Position numbers and translations under genes: made by a program. Below the pieces are notes generated by a model, which saw nothing but the letters and a program-made list of their open reading frames with translations, was not told the DNA's origin and searched no databases. Below are positions 1-8,459 of a DNA stretch of 64,000 nucleotides, piece by piece; position 1 is the first letter of the stretch, and each line of letters begins with the position of its first letter. The DNA comes from Streptomyces sp. NBRC 110611. Its GTDB lineage: Bacteria; Actinomycetota; Actinomycetes; Streptomycetales; Streptomycetaceae. Location of the stretch: contig NZ_BBUY01000002.1 in the NCBI RefSeq assembly GCF_001590865.1, positions 553,713 through 617,712 of the forward strand, in the 5' to 3' direction.

Positions 1-465
1 GGTGAGGTCATGGCCGCGGTTGTTGTTGACCCAGAGCGTCTTCATGTCCCAGGACGGCACGACATGCTGCGGCTGGACGCCCACGGGGATGGTCTCGGTG
101 ACCTTGTACGTCTTCGGGTCGATCACGCTGACCGTGTCGGAGCCGGTGTTGGGCACATAGATCCGCGCGGGGTAGCTCCTGACCTGGGGCACCAGCTTCC
201 CGGGCCGGTCCGCCGCGTACACATCGCGCGCGTCGAGCAGCGGCGGCATTCCGGGCAGTCCCGGCTTGGCCGCCTTGACCGGCCCGCGCTCGACCGGCCG
301 CGGGCTCTGCCCGGCGGGCTCGGTGCCGCCGCCACCGCAGCCCGCCGCGGCCAGCGCACAGGCCATGGCCAGCAGCGCGGCCGCCCGGCGGCCGAGGCTC
401 CGGCCCGCGGCGCGTGGCAGGGGAACGGCGCGGCTCGGGGAGTGGGAACGGTTCCGGTCAGCCAT
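1..465 (-). CDS. YVTN-type beta-propeller lipoprotein (3' end outside window)
   Basis: Only the first 155 codons are in the window. They show a basic N-terminus, a hydrophobic stretch and the lipobox ALAAAGC (Cys about residue 42), so the product is probably a lipoprotein on the outer membrane face. Blades follow with ARIYVPNTGSDTVSVIDP and TLWVNNNRGHD, the pattern of YVTN/YncE-like seven-bladed propellers. The ATG overlaps the stop of the upstream deacetylase gene by one base (TGATG), which indicates translational coupling. The ligand is unknown. Confidence 0.75.
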   Translation of the reverse strand, partial: MADRNRSHSPSRAVPLPRAAGRSLGRRAAALLAMACALAAAGCGGGGTEPAGQSPRPVERGPVKAAKPGLPGMPPLLDARDVYAADRPGKLVPQVRSYPARIYVPNTGSDTVSVIDPKTYKVTETIPVGVQPQHVVPSWDMKTLWVNNNRGHDLT

Positions 466-1256
466 CAGGTCACTAGCTCCGTTGTCGTCACCGCGCGCAG
501 GCCGCGCCGGCGGAGGCCGTCGAGGATCGGGGGCAGCGCGGCCACCGTGCCGGCGTGCCCGAGATGGAGGCTCACGACCGAGCCGGGCCGGACCGCGTCC
601 AGGACCGTGCGCTGGACGGCCGGGGCGCCGGGGTCGGTCGCGTCGAGGGAGTCCACGTCGTACGACAGGACGTGCGGATAGCCGGCCTCACCGGCCAGCC
701 GGACCACCAGGTCCGTGGCCCGCCGGGTCCGCGACGGGCGGAACCAGCTGCCGATGGTCCCGGTGAGCCGGCGCAGCCGGTCCGCGCACCGCCTGATCTC
801 GGCGTACGCCTCGGCGGCCGGCAGGGCGCAGACGGCGCGGTGGTGCATGGTGTGATTGCCCAGCTCATGGCCGCCGTCGAGGATCCGACGGGCCATCGCG
901 GGCTGTGCGTCGAGCCATGCGCCGACGGCGAGCACGGTGACGTGGGCGCCGGCCCGCTCGGCCTCGCCCAGGAGCGCGGTCGCCAGTTTCGGGTCGCCCG
1001 CGCCGTGGAAGGTCAGGGCGACCGCGCGGCGGCCCCGGGGCCCGTGCTCGATCTGTACGGGAAGGCCGGGCACCCGGGTGGGCGGCCGGGCGGCGCGCGC
1101 CGGGGCGGGCGGGCGCCGCGCGGCACCGGAGGGGCTCGGTCCGCCGGTGGTGCGTACGGTGCCGGAGCCCTCGTCCCGGTGCGGGGCGCAGCCCGCCGCC
1201 AGCGCACCGGCCGCCGCGGCCGAGGTGGCCGCGCGCAGCACACAGCGGCGATCCAG
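465..1256 (-). CDS. polysaccharide deacetylase-like Tat lipoprotein
   Basis: This is a NodB/CE4-fold protein. The N-terminus DRRCVLRA followed by ALAAGC looks like a twin-arginine lipoprotein signal. The metal motif GGHELGNHTMHH and the downstream RPSRTRRATD are present. The first CE4 motif reads LTFHGAGDP instead of TFDDGP, so the usual Asp pair is absent and activity may be altered or lost. A perfect GGAGGTGA lies five bases before a CTG codon, which I take as the start. A GTG at 1265 would overlap that ribosome site, so it is less likely unless translation starts differently. Coupled to the propeller lipoprotein. Confidence 0.7.
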   Translation of the reverse strand: MDRRCVLRAATSAAAAGALAAGCAPHRDEGSGTVRTTGGPSPSGAARRPPAPARAARPPTRVPGLPVQIEHGPRGRRAVALTFHGAGDPKLATALLGEAERAGAHVTVLAVGAWLDAQPAMARRILDGGHELGNHTMHHRAVCALPAAEAYAEIRRCADRLRRLTGTIGSWFRPSRTRRATDLVVRLAGEAGYPHVLSYDVDSLDATDPGAPAVQRTVLDAVRPGSVVSLHLGHAGTVAALPPILDGLRRRGLRAVTTTELVT

Positions 1257-1332
1257 CGAAGTCACCTCCCCATTAGAGAGGCAACCCACCCAAATAACGG
1301 CGATATATCCGATTCGTTCGGTTTCGTGTCGC

Positions 1333-1875
1333 CTACGCGGGCCAGGCCTCGGCGAGCATGGCCCGGGTGTCGGCGAGCAGCTGGGGCAGCACCTTGGTGT
1401 GGCCGATGACGGGAAGGAAATTGGTGTCCCCGCCCCAGCGGGGCACGATGTGCTGATGCAGATGCGCCGCGATCCCGGCGCCTGCCACGCTGCCCTGGTT
1501 GAGGCCGATGTTGAAGCCATGCGCCCCGGAGGCGCTGCGCAGCGCAGTCATCGCCTGCTTGGTGAACTCGGCGAGCTCCGAGGTCTCCCCCGGGTCCAGC
1601 TCGGTGTAGTCGGCGATGTGGCGGTAAGGGACGACCATCAGGTGTCCGCCGTTGTACGGGTACAGGTTGAGCACCGCGTAGACCTTCTCACCGCGCGCGA
1701 TGATCAGGCCGTCCTCGTCGCTCTTGGCCTGGATCACGCAGAACGGACATCCGTCGGCCCCCGGACCGGTCGGCTTGTTCTCCCCCTGGATGTAGGCCAT
1801 CCGGTGAGGCGTCCACAGGCGCTGAAAGGCGTCCTGCGTCCCGACTCCGATCTGCTGCTCCGGCTCACTCGTCAT
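1333..1875 (-). CDS. HIT family nucleotide hydrolase/transferase
   Basis: About 180 residues of histidine-triad protein. The active-site motif HLHQHIVPRW near the C-terminus, PYNGGHLMVVPYRH in the middle and a CPFC pair near residue 45 are typical of actinobacterial HIT proteins next to thrS, some of which are AP4A phosphorylase-like. The likely role is cleavage of nucleotide phosphoramidates or dinucleoside polyphosphates. An ATG four codons upstream (1887) with GGGGA close before it is an alternative start. It follows thrS on the same strand but is separated from it by two strong inverted repeats. Confidence 0.85.
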   Translation of the reverse strand: MTSEPEQQIGVGTQDAFQRLWTPHRMAYIQGENKPTGPGADGCPFCVIQAKSDEDGLIIARGEKVYAVLNLYPYNGGHLMVVPYRHIADYTELDPGETSELAEFTKQAMTALRSASGAHGFNIGLNQGSVAGAGIAAHLHQHIVPRWGGDTNFLPVIGHTKVLPQLLADTRAMLAEAWPA

Positions 1876-1913
1876 GATGGCCAGCATATTCCCCGGCCGG
1901 AGAACGGATGAGA

Positions 1914-1964
1914 CGAGGGGCGACCCCGATCGGGGCCGCCCCTCGCACCCCCGCACGTGCGGGG
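1914..1964 (-). terminator. tandem inverted repeats between thrS and HIT gene
   Basis: A 9-bp perfect stem (CGAGGGGCG, 1914-1922 with 1937-1945) extends through CCCC/GGGG around a GATC loop. It is followed by the 16-bp palindrome CCCCGCACGTGCGGGG (1949-1964). The position just after the thrS stop suggests termination or attenuation of thrS read-through into the HIT gene. Confidence 0.6.
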
Positions 1965-1970
1965 ACCGCA

Positions 1971-3968
1971 TCACACCTGCACGCGGCGCTCCACCACATC
2001 AACGAGCTTGGCGATCGCCTCGTCACGGCCGATCCCGTTCTCCTGCGACCCGTCCCGGTACCGGAAGGACACCGCACCGTTCGCCATGTCCTCATCACCA
2101 GCGAGGATCATGAACGGGACCTTGGACTTCTGGGCGTTGCGGATCTTCTTCTGCATCCGGTCCGACGACGCGTCCACCTCGACCCGCAGCCCCTTGGCCT
2201 TCGCCTGCGCGGCGAACTCCTCCAGGTACGGGACGTGCGCGTCGCCGATCGGGATGCAGGTCGCCTGCACCGGCGCCAGCCACGCCGGGAACGCGCCCGC
2301 GTAGTGCTCCAGAAGCACACCGAAGAACCGCTCGATCGAGCCGAAGAGCGCGCGGTGCAGCATCACGGGCTGCTGCTTGGAGCCGTCCGCCGCGGTGTAC
2401 TCCAGGCCGAACCGCTTGGGCTGGTTGAAGTCCACCTGGAGCGTCGACATCTGCCAGGACCGGCCGATCGCGTCGCGCGCCTGCACCGAGATCTTCGGGC
2501 CGTAGTACGCGGCGCCGCCCGGGTCCGGGACCAGCGGCAGGCCCTGCTTCTCGGCGGCCTGGCGCAGCGCCTCGGTGGCCTCCTCCCAGTCCTCGTCCGA
2601 GCCGATGAACTTGTCGGAGTCGTCGCGGGTGGACAGCTCCAGCTCGAACTCGTGCAGGCCGTAGTCGCGCAGCAGGTCGAGCACGAAGGTCAGGAGCGTG
2701 TCGAGCTCCTGCGGCATCTGCTCCTTGGTGCAGTAGATGTGCGAGTCGTCCTGGGTGAAACCGCGCGAACGGGTCAGGCCGTGCACGACACCGGACTTCT
2801 CGTACCGGTAGACCGTGCCGAACTCGAACAGCCTCAGGGGCAGTTCGCGGTACGAGCGGCCGCGCGACTTGAAGACCAGGTTGTGCATCGGGCAGTTCAT
2901 CGCCTTGAGGCGGTAGTTCTGCCCGTCGAACTCCAGGGGCGGGAACATGCCCTCGGCGTAGTGGGGCAGGTGCCCCGACGTCTCGAAGAGCTGCTCCTTG
3001 GTGATGTGCGGGGTGTTCACGAACTCGTAGTCCGCGTCCTCGTGCCGCTTGCGGGAGTAGTCCTCCATGACCTTGCGGACGACGCCGCCCTTGGGGTGGA
3101 AGACCGCGAGGCCGGGGCCCAGCTCCTCGGGGAAGGAGAAGAGGTCCAGCTCGGCGCCGAGCTTGCGGTGGTCGCGCTTCTCGGCCTCGGCGAGGAACTC
3201 CAGATACGCCTTGAGCTCGTCCTTGGTCGGCCAGGCGGTGCCGTAGATCCGCTGGAGCTGCGGGTTCTTCTCGCTGCCGCGCCAGTACGCGGCGGCCGAG
3301 CGCATCAGCTTGAACGCGGGGATGACGCGGGTGCTGGGCAGGTGCGGACCGCGGCAGAGGTCCTTCCAGCACAGGTCGCCGGTCTTGGCGTCGACGTTGT
3401 CGTACATGGTCAGCTGGCCGGCGCCGACCTCGGCGGAGGCACCCTCGGCGGCGTCCGCGGCGGAGCCCTTGAGCCCGATCAGCTCGAGCTTGTACGGCTC
3501 GTCGGCCAGCTCCTCGCGCGCGGCGTCGTCGCTGACCGCCCGGCGCACGAACTTCTGCCCGCGCTTCTGGATCTCCTGCATCTTCTTCTCGATGCGCTTG
3601 AGATCATCCGGGTGGAAGGGGGTCTCGACGTCGAAGTCGTAGTAGAAGCCGTCCTTGATGGGCGGGCCGATGCCCAGCTTCGCCTCCGGGAACAGCTCCT
3701 GCACGGCCTGCGCCATCACATGCGCGGTGGAGTGCCGCAGAATGTTCAGGCCGTCCTCGGAGGTGATCTCCACGGGCTCGACGGTGTCGCCGTCGGCGAC
3801 CTCGTACGCCAGGTCCTTGAGCTCCCCGGCCACCCGCGCGGCGACGACGGCGCGGTCGCCCTGGAAGAGGTCGGCGGCCGTAGTGCCCGTGGTCACCACG
3901 CGTTCTTCCCGCTCGGAATCGCGTGGGATGGTCACACGGACGTCTGACACCGGACTCTCCTGACTCAT
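1971..3968 (-). CDS. thrS: threonyl-tRNA synthetase
   Basis: Charges tRNA-Thr with threonine using ATP in the cytoplasm. The 665 residues match the usual length. Order: TGS domain (about 1-75), editing/SAD domain with [11 protein letters not shown], class II catalytic core with [13 protein letters not shown] (zinc Cys) and [14 protein letters not shown] (motif 2 region), motif 3, then the anticodon-binding domain from about residue 555. The start [10 protein letters not shown] follows GAGAGAGAC. An ATG eight codons in (MSDVRV without the first residues) is not present, so this start is favoured. A -10-like TACGAT lies at 4008-4003 on the minus strand. Confidence 0.97.
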   Translation of the reverse strand: MSQESPVSDVRVTIPRDSEREERVVTTGTTAADLFQGDRAVVAARVAGELKDLAYEVADGDTVEPVEITSEDGLNILRHSTAHVMAQAVQELFPEAKLGIGPPIKDGFYYDFDVETPFHPDDLKRIEKKMQEIQKRGQKFVRRAVSDDAAREELADEPYKLELIGLKGSAADAAEGASAEVGAGQLTMYDNVDAKTGDLCWKDLCRGPHLPSTRVIPAFKLMRSAAAYWRGSEKNPQLQRIYGTAWPTKDELKAYLEFLAEAEKRDHRKLGAELDLFSFPEELGPGLAVFHPKGGVVRKVMEDYSRKRHEDADYEFVNTPHITKEQLFETSGHLPHYAEGMFPPLEFDGQNYRLKAMNCPMHNLVFKSRGRSYRELPLRLFEFGTVYRYEKSGVVHGLTRSRGFTQDDSHIYCTKEQMPQELDTLLTFVLDLLRDYGLHEFELELSTRDDSDKFIGSDEDWEEATEALRQAAEKQGLPLVPDPGGAAYYGPKISVQARDAIGRSWQMSTLQVDFNQPKRFGLEYTAADGSKQQPVMLHRALFGSIERFFGVLLEHYAGAFPAWLAPVQATCIPIGDAHVPYLEEFAAQAKAKGLRVEVDASSDRMQKKIRNAQKSKVPFMILAGDEDMANGAVSFRYRDGSQENGIGRDEAIAKLVDVVERRVQV

Positions 3969-4106
3969 GTCTCTCTCACGTCAGCGATTGCTGCGCAGCC
4001 GAATCGTACCGAGCCACGGCGCCCGACCGCGAAACGGTTTGCCCCGCCCCCGTCGTTCCGCCCCTGTGCCGCCTCCGCGGGTTCCTCCTCCGGAGCGCTG
4101 CCGGTC

Positions 4107-5294
4107 CTACTCCTCGTCCAGTGGCTCCCCGCAGGCCTCCTCGAAGAAGCCGGGGTTCTCCTGCAGCGACTTCAGCAGCCGGTCCCGCTCCGCCTCGTCG
4201 ACGTGTACGGGGGTGACGTCGTGGCCGCCGGTGATCCGCCGGAAGCCGCCCCGGCTCTCCAGCCGTCCGCTGACCCGTATCGGCAGGCCGGCCAGGTGGG
4301 CGTGCCCGGCGATCCGGTAGTCCTCCTCCCCCAGCGCGACCCGTACCCGCACCACGTCGGCCCCGGCGAGCACCCGCAGCCGCACCGTGCCGCGCCCGTC
4401 CGGCCGCTCCCGGCGCAGCCGGACGACCGCGCCGGTCACCTGCACCGGCAGCGAGGGTTCGGCGCGGACGTAGCGCTGGGCCGCCCGCTGCAGTGCGGGC
4501 AGGTCGCCGGGCGAGAACTCCACCGGTTCGGGCCGGGCCGGGCAGCCGGCCGGGGTCCCCGCCGCCGGTGACCACCCGATCGCGATCCGTACCCCCTCCG
4601 CCTCCCGTACGAGCGCGATCAGCGCCTGGGTCAGCTCGTGGCAGACGCCCAGTCCCACGGCCGCGTCGAAGGCTTCCATGCCGCCGGTGGCCCGCTGGTA
4701 GTCGGTGGCGTCGCGGGCGGCGTGCAGTGCCTGCTGGAGCCCGGCGACCGCCGTGCGGCCGCCGCGTACCGGAACGAACGCGGTCAGCCGGCGGCCGGCC
4801 GCCGCCGGGCCGACCAGCACCTCGTTCAGGAAGTCCTCGGCCCGCCGTTTGTGCCGGGCGCCGTAGTAGCCGGCCCGGCCGTACGTGCCCAGGGCGCCGG
4901 CGACCAGCATCGCGCGGGCGGCGCCGCGCAGCTGTTCCTGCGCCACCCAGCGGGCCGCGCCGGAGCCGCCGTCGGGGACCTCGCGCTCCCAGCGGACCTC
5001 GTCGCTGGGCACCGCAAGCCCCGTCAGCACCTCGCGGGCGGAGGGCGCGGCGCTCCGGTCGAGCGCCGCCAGCGCCTCGGCGAGCAGCTCGGTGCTGTCG
5101 GGGAAGCGGCGGTCGCAGGGCACCAGCAGGCTGGTGCCGTACGTCCCGCCGGGCGGCGTCCACCGGGCGTAGGGGCCGGTGGCCGCGCCCCGGCGCCGCC
5201 AGCCGTGCCGGGCCAGCAGCGCGCCGAGCACCGCCGGGTCGAGCTGCGCGGGGTCCGGGGGCCGCGCGTCTGGTTCGTCGGTCGGCCGGTACAT
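4107..5294 (-). CDS. uncharacterized protein with OB-like C-terminal domain
   Basis: 395 residues with no family I can name. The N-terminal two thirds are globular and alanine-rich. The C-terminal part (about 285-365) alternates beta strands (PVQVTGAVVRLRRE, RVRVALGEEDYRIAG, LPIRVSGRLESRGGFRRI), which resembles an OB-fold nucleic-acid or oligosaccharide binding domain. Its ATG overlaps the DUF4365 stop by one base (TGATG) and has GGGAGGGAG before it, so the two proteins are made together and may form a complex. A link to nucleic acid metabolism is inference only. Confidence 0.65.
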   Translation of the reverse strand: MYRPTDEPDARPPDPAQLDPAVLGALLARHGWRRRGAATGPYARWTPPGGTYGTSLLVPCDRRFPDSTELLAEALAALDRSAAPSAREVLTGLAVPSDEVRWEREVPDGGSGAARWVAQEQLRGAARAMLVAGALGTYGRAGYYGARHKRRAEDFLNEVLVGPAAAGRRLTAFVPVRGGRTAVAGLQQALHAARDATDYQRATGGMEAFDAAVGLGVCHELTQALIALVREAEGVRIAIGWSPAAGTPAGCPARPEPVEFSPGDLPALQRAAQRYVRAEPSLPVQVTGAVVRLRRERPDGRGTVRLRVLAGADVVRVRVALGEEDYRIAGHAHLAGLPIRVSGRLESRGGFRRITGGHDVTPVHVDEAERDRLLKSLQENPGFFEEACGEPLDEE

Positions 5295-5884
5295 CAGGGT
5301 CTCCCTCCCGCCCCGACCCGCGTCATGATCTCGCAGAGCGCTCGGTCGTCGAAGATCCGCGAGGTCGGGATCCGCACAGTGGTCCTGCGCCGGCCGGTCA
5401 CCGGATGGCCGGCCAGATTCGTCCAGTAGCAGCAGTGCCGCAGTTCGAGGCGGTCGTGGGAGGCCCGCAGCCAGTCCTCCTGGGTCCGCGGGACCAGCAT
5501 CACGACCAGGATCTTGTGCACGGCGACCGGTGTACGGGCCAGCTTCACCAGGTGGTCGTTGTCGAGGGTGAAGGCGAAGGTGGGGCCCGGCGGGCGCGGG
5601 GCGGTCTGGTAGGTGCACTTGAGCTGCACCTTGATGGTGACCTCGTCGTCGGCGGTGTGACCGGGCGCGCCATGGCTGACGTGCCAGTCGATCCCGTTGT
5701 CCGGGAAGGGCTGCGCCAGTGAGCATCCGGAGGCGGCGGCGACCGCGTGCAGGTACGCCACCTGGAGGGTCTCCATGCAGGCCGTGGTGGCGAGTCCACC
5801 GCGCTGCGGGGTGATCGGCGGGGGCCGGGGGTCCCGCCCGCTCGCGGGGGACAGCCCGCCCCGTCCGGGCTGCGCGAGCGTCAT
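5294..5884 (-). CDS. DUF4365 domain protein, predicted nuclease-like fold
   Basis: 196 residues. The motif NGIDWHVSHG followed about 20 residues later by VTIKVQLKCTY matches the DUF4365 pattern, which resembles PD-(D/E)XK nucleases (Asp in GIDW; QxK in VQLK). The C-terminal half contains LVVMLVPR and LRHCCYWTNLAG, also typical of the family. First gene of a two-gene operon with the OB-like protein, divergent from a DnaQ-like exonuclease at 6088. ATG with GGAAGG ten bases upstream. The first 35 residues are Pro/Gly-rich and may not be structured. The substrate is unknown. Confidence 0.7.
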   Translation of the reverse strand: MTLAQPGRGGLSPASGRDPRPPPITPQRGGLATTACMETLQVAYLHAVAAASGCSLAQPFPDNGIDWHVSHGAPGHTADDEVTIKVQLKCTYQTAPRPPGPTFAFTLDNDHLVKLARTPVAVHKILVVMLVPRTQEDWLRASHDRLELRHCCYWTNLAGHPVTGRRRTTVRIPTSRIFDDRALCEIMTRVGAGGRP

Positions 5885-6087
5885 CGCGGAGCTGCCTTCC
5901 GGGCTGTGCCAGTTGCCGTGCGTGCAGGGACAGGGGGTGACGGGAGGCGGCGGATCGCGCCCGTCCCTGTGGTTGTCTCCGCGTCAAGTGGTCCGCAAAC
6001 AAGGGCGGTTCGGCCACCGGGCGGCCCGGGTATCACCAGGTCGGATAGTTCGCCGCGCCATCCCCCTTACGGCCGGGAGGAGTTGGG

Positions 6088-6816
6088 ATGATGCCGTGCT
6101 GGTACGACGGTCCACTTGCCGCCTTCGACACCGAGACGACGGGCATCGACGTCGAGCGGGACCGCATCGTCTCCGCGGCCCTGGTCGTCCAGGAGACCCC
6201 GCGCTCGACGCCCCGCGTCACCCGCTGGCTGATCAACCCGGGCGTGGAGATCCCCCCGGCCGCGACCGCGGTGCACGGGCTGACGGCGGACCACCTCGCG
6301 CTGCACGGCCGCTGGCCGGCGCCGGTGCTGGAGGAGGTCGGGCGGGCTCTGGCCGCCCAGTCGGCGGCCGGGCGGCCGCTGGTGGTGATGAACGCCCCGT
6401 TCGATCTGACCTTGCTGGAGCGCGAGTTGAAGCGGCACCGCGCCAGCTCGCTCGCCGCCTACCTGGGCGCGCATCCGCTGTGCGTACTGGACCCCCGGGT
6501 GCTGGACAAGCATCTGGACCGCTACCGCAAGGGCCGCCGCACGCTCACCGATCTGTGCGCGCAGTACGAGGTCCAGCTGGCCGACGCGCACGAGGCGGCT
6601 GCCGACGCGCTCGCCGCGCTGCACGTCGTACGGGCCCTGGGGCAGCGCTTCGCCGACCGGCTGCGGGGGCTGCGCCCGGCGCAGCTGCACACCCGCCAGG
6701 CGGTGTGGCACGCCGCCCAGGCCCGCGGGCTGGAGGCGTGGTTCGCCCGTTCCGGCAGTTCCGAGCCGGTCGATCCGCACTGGCCGATACGTCCGGAACT
6801 CCCGGCCGCCGCCTGA
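6088..6816 (+). CDS. DnaQ-like 3'-5' exonuclease (DEDDh family)
   Basis: 242 residues. The three exonuclease motifs are visible: FDTETTG (residues 14-20), NAPFDLTLLE (about 112) and HEAAADALAA (about 170), giving the DEDDh set of acidic residues and the catalytic His. It probably proofreads or trims DNA or RNA, but it stands alone with no polymerase nearby. GGGAGGAG lies six bases before the first of two adjacent ATG codons. The C-terminus after residue 190 is specific to actinomycete homologues. Confidence 0.9.
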   Translation: MMPCWYDGPLAAFDTETTGIDVERDRIVSAALVVQETPRSTPRVTRWLINPGVEIPPAATAVHGLTADHLALHGRWPAPVLEEVGRALAAQSAAGRPLVVMNAPFDLTLLERELKRHRASSLAAYLGAHPLCVLDPRVLDKHLDRYRKGRRTLTDLCAQYEVQLADAHEAAADALAALHVVRALGQRFADRLRGLRPAQLHTRQAVWHAAQARGLEAWFARSGSSEPVDPHWPIRPELPAAA

Positions 6817-6979
6817 TGTTCCCTCAGGAATTCCGGACCGCCGGGAAACCACCGGCAAAGCCGCGGCGCGAGAGGAATTCCCGGCAAATCCCCGTACGGC
6901 AACCCGGCAACGCACCGGTTATCCGCACGACGGCCGGGGGCGCGGCCGGTAACGAACGGCGACGAATCCGGCAACGAAT

Positions 6980-7013
6980 AAGGGCCGGACCGCCTTTCAG
7001 CGGCCCGGCCCTT
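6980..7013 (-). terminator. terminator after tRNA-Val(CAC) copy 1
   Basis: A 14-bp stem with one mismatch (arms 6980-6993 and 7000-7013) and loop CTTTCA lies nine bases beyond the tRNA 3' end on the minus strand. Confidence 0.75.
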
Positions 7014-7021
7014 GATCCCGG

Positions 7022-7093
7022 TGGGCGATACTGGGTTCGAACCAGTGACCTCTTCGGTGTGAACGAAGCGCTCTCCCACTGAGCTAATCGCCC
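7022..7093 (-). tRNA. tRNA-Val (anticodon CAC), copy 1
   Basis: A 72-nt cloverleaf. The acceptor stem is GGGCGAT/ATCGCCC, the anticodon arm CTTCG-TTCACAC-CGAAG gives CAC, the T-arm contains GGTTCGAACC, and the discriminator is A. CCA is not encoded. It reads GUG, the second most used valine codon in such genomes. Confidence 0.95.
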
Positions 7094-7165
7094 GGGTTGT
7101 CGGCGAGGTTTCCCTCGCGAACGACCTGAACAATACAGGTCGCGCGGGCCATCCATCAAATTCGC

Positions 7166-7627
7166 TCAGTCGCGAACCAGCCAGGCGACGAGCCCGCGCC
7201 GGCCGGACCGCATCATCAGCGCGTGATTGGCCACGAACAGCGGGCGGCCCACCAGCGCGAACCGCCGCAGCAGCGGCTTGCACACCTCGACCTCCTGATC
7301 GAACACGGCGCGGCTGCCGCCGGGCGCGGGCCCGACCGTCCAGCGCGCCCAGCCCGCCAGGTCCCCGCGCATCGCGATCTCCAGGACCCCCGCGCCCGGG
7401 TCCCGTACCCGCTCGGCCGCCACGACCTCCAGGTCGTACGGCAGCAGCGAGCGGAAGCGGGCCGTGCCGCTGCGGTCGTCGAACGGGGTCACCTCGCGGA
7501 CCTGTGGCCACCATCGGGGGTAGGCCTCGGCGTCCGCCAGGGCGGCGTAGACGGCGGCCGGCGGGGCGGGCAGCAGCCAGACGCTGCGGAAGCGGTAGTG
7601 GTGCGGTCGGCGCGGCCAGTCGGGCAT
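7166..7627 (-). CDS. SRPBCC (polyketide cyclase/dehydrase-like) family protein
   Basis: 153 residues with the START/SRPBCC pattern. WLLPAPPAAVYAALADAEAYPRWWPQV opens the domain, RFRSLLPYDLEVVAAERV follows, and the long C-terminal helix is PLFVANHALMMRSG. The family binds hydrophobic ligands in a helix-grip cavity; the ligand is not predictable here. It is a single gene between two tRNA-Val genes. The ATG at 7627 is chosen because upstream in-frame sequence runs into the tRNA terminator. Confidence 0.85.
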   Translation of the reverse strand: MPDWPRRPHHYRFRSVWLLPAPPAAVYAALADAEAYPRWWPQVREVTPFDDRSGTARFRSLLPYDLEVVAAERVRDPGAGVLEIAMRGDLAGWARWTVGPAPGGSRAVFDQEVEVCKPLLRRFALVGRPLFVANHALMMRSGRRGLVAWLVRD

Positions 7628-7670
7628 GTTCCGAGTGTGCGCCCACGGCCGCGGAAATGCCCAACAACCG

Positions 7671-7705
7671 CGACGGCCCGGAGACTTGGAGTCTCCGGGC
7701 CGTCG
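7671..7705 (-). terminator. terminator after tRNA-Val(CAC) copy 2
   Basis: A perfect 15-bp stem (7671-7685 with 7691-7705) with loop TTGGA lies six bases beyond the tRNA 3' end on the minus strand. Confidence 0.85.
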
Positions 7706-7711
7706 TCCGGG

Positions 7712-7783
7712 TGGGCGATACTGGGATCGAACCAGTGACCTCTTCGGTGTGAACGAAGCGCTCTCCCGCTGAGCTAATCGCCC
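7712..7783 (-). tRNA. tRNA-Val (anticodon CAC), copy 2
   Basis: A 72-nt cloverleaf nearly identical to copy 1, with the same acceptor and anticodon arms and anticodon CAC. It differs in the D-arm (GCGG for GTGG) and T-loop (TTCGATCC). Two copies about 690 bp apart suggest a local duplication. Confidence 0.95.
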
Positions 7784-7835
7784 GGGCGCACCGCCAACAT
7801 TACCGCACGTCGGCGGGCACGTTGACCACCTGCGG

Positions 7836-8270
7836 TCACTCGGTGACGTTCCAGGGCATCGCGAAGCCGAACTTCCACACATAGACCGCCAGGGCCACCG
7901 CGATGACGACCACGCCGATGGTGGTGAGAATGATGTTGCGGCGCCGCACCCGGGGGTCGAGTGCCTTCTGGGCCGCTTCGGTGACCTTGCGTTTGGTCCA
8001 GCGCAGCACCAGCTGGGCCCAGACGAATTCGGTCGCCCAGATCGCCATACCGGCGAAGATCACCAACCAGCCGGGGCCGGGCAGCGGCAGCATGATCACG
8101 CCCGTGACCACCACCGCGAGGCCGACCACGAAGACGCCGACCTGCCAGCTCATGTGCAGGGGCCGGGAACGCTTGATGAAGCGCGGCGCCCGGGAACCGA
8201 GGGGCTGCTCAGGAGGCGGCACGGCGTCCTCCTCGACGACTCCCGGCCCCCCGTTACTCTGCGTATTCAT
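7836..8270 (-). CDS. PGPGW-motif membrane protein (TIGR02611 family)
   Basis: 144 residues. After a proline-rich N-terminus there is a transmembrane pair, VGVFVVGLAVVVTGVIMLPL and GWLVIFAGMAIWATEFVWA, separated by the signature LPGPGW. A basic amphipathic loop and a third helix (TTIGVVVIAVALAVYVW) follow. It is an actinobacterial membrane protein of unknown role. It is transcribed away from ssgB; the roughly 190 bp between them should hold both promoters. Confidence 0.85.
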   Translation of the reverse strand: MNTQSNGGPGVVEEDAVPPPEQPLGSRAPRFIKRSRPLHMSWQVGVFVVGLAVVVTGVIMLPLPGPGWLVIFAGMAIWATEFVWAQLVLRWTKRKVTEAAQKALDPRVRRRNIILTTIGVVVIAVALAVYVWKFGFAMPWNVTE

Positions 8271-8374
8271 ACCGTCAAACTTACCGGACGGGATGGGTCC
8301 ACGGAATTACCGGTGAGGACGATCTCGCAATCCGCCGTAAGAGGTACCTGAAGCCACCCAAAACCGTCAGAGGG

Positions 8375-8400
8375 GTTTACAACGGCACCGTAGGTGGCAT
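8375..8400 (+). promoter_or_regulatory. candidate SigH/SigB-type promoter of ssgB
   Basis: GTTTAC, 14 bases, then TGGCAT resembles the stress-sigma consensus GTTTAA-N14/15-GGGTAT (5/6 and 4/6 matches). It lies about 60 bases before the ssgB start. In Streptomyces, ssgB is known to depend on a SigB-like factor (SigH). The assignment is by eye only. Confidence 0.4.
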
Positions 8401-8459
8401 GTCGATTTCGCCGACGTGCGAATCCCCGAGCGCACACTGAGCGAAAGGCCCTGGCGCTT

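Noticed and set aside
1908..3947. Long plus-strand frame opposite thrS, and similar frames opposite bluB-cobT, argC, argJ and the 5'-nucleotidase
   Set aside because: They are antisense shadows caused by third-position GC bias; composition is Arg/Gly/Val-rich with no family motif, and the opposite strand is unmistakable.
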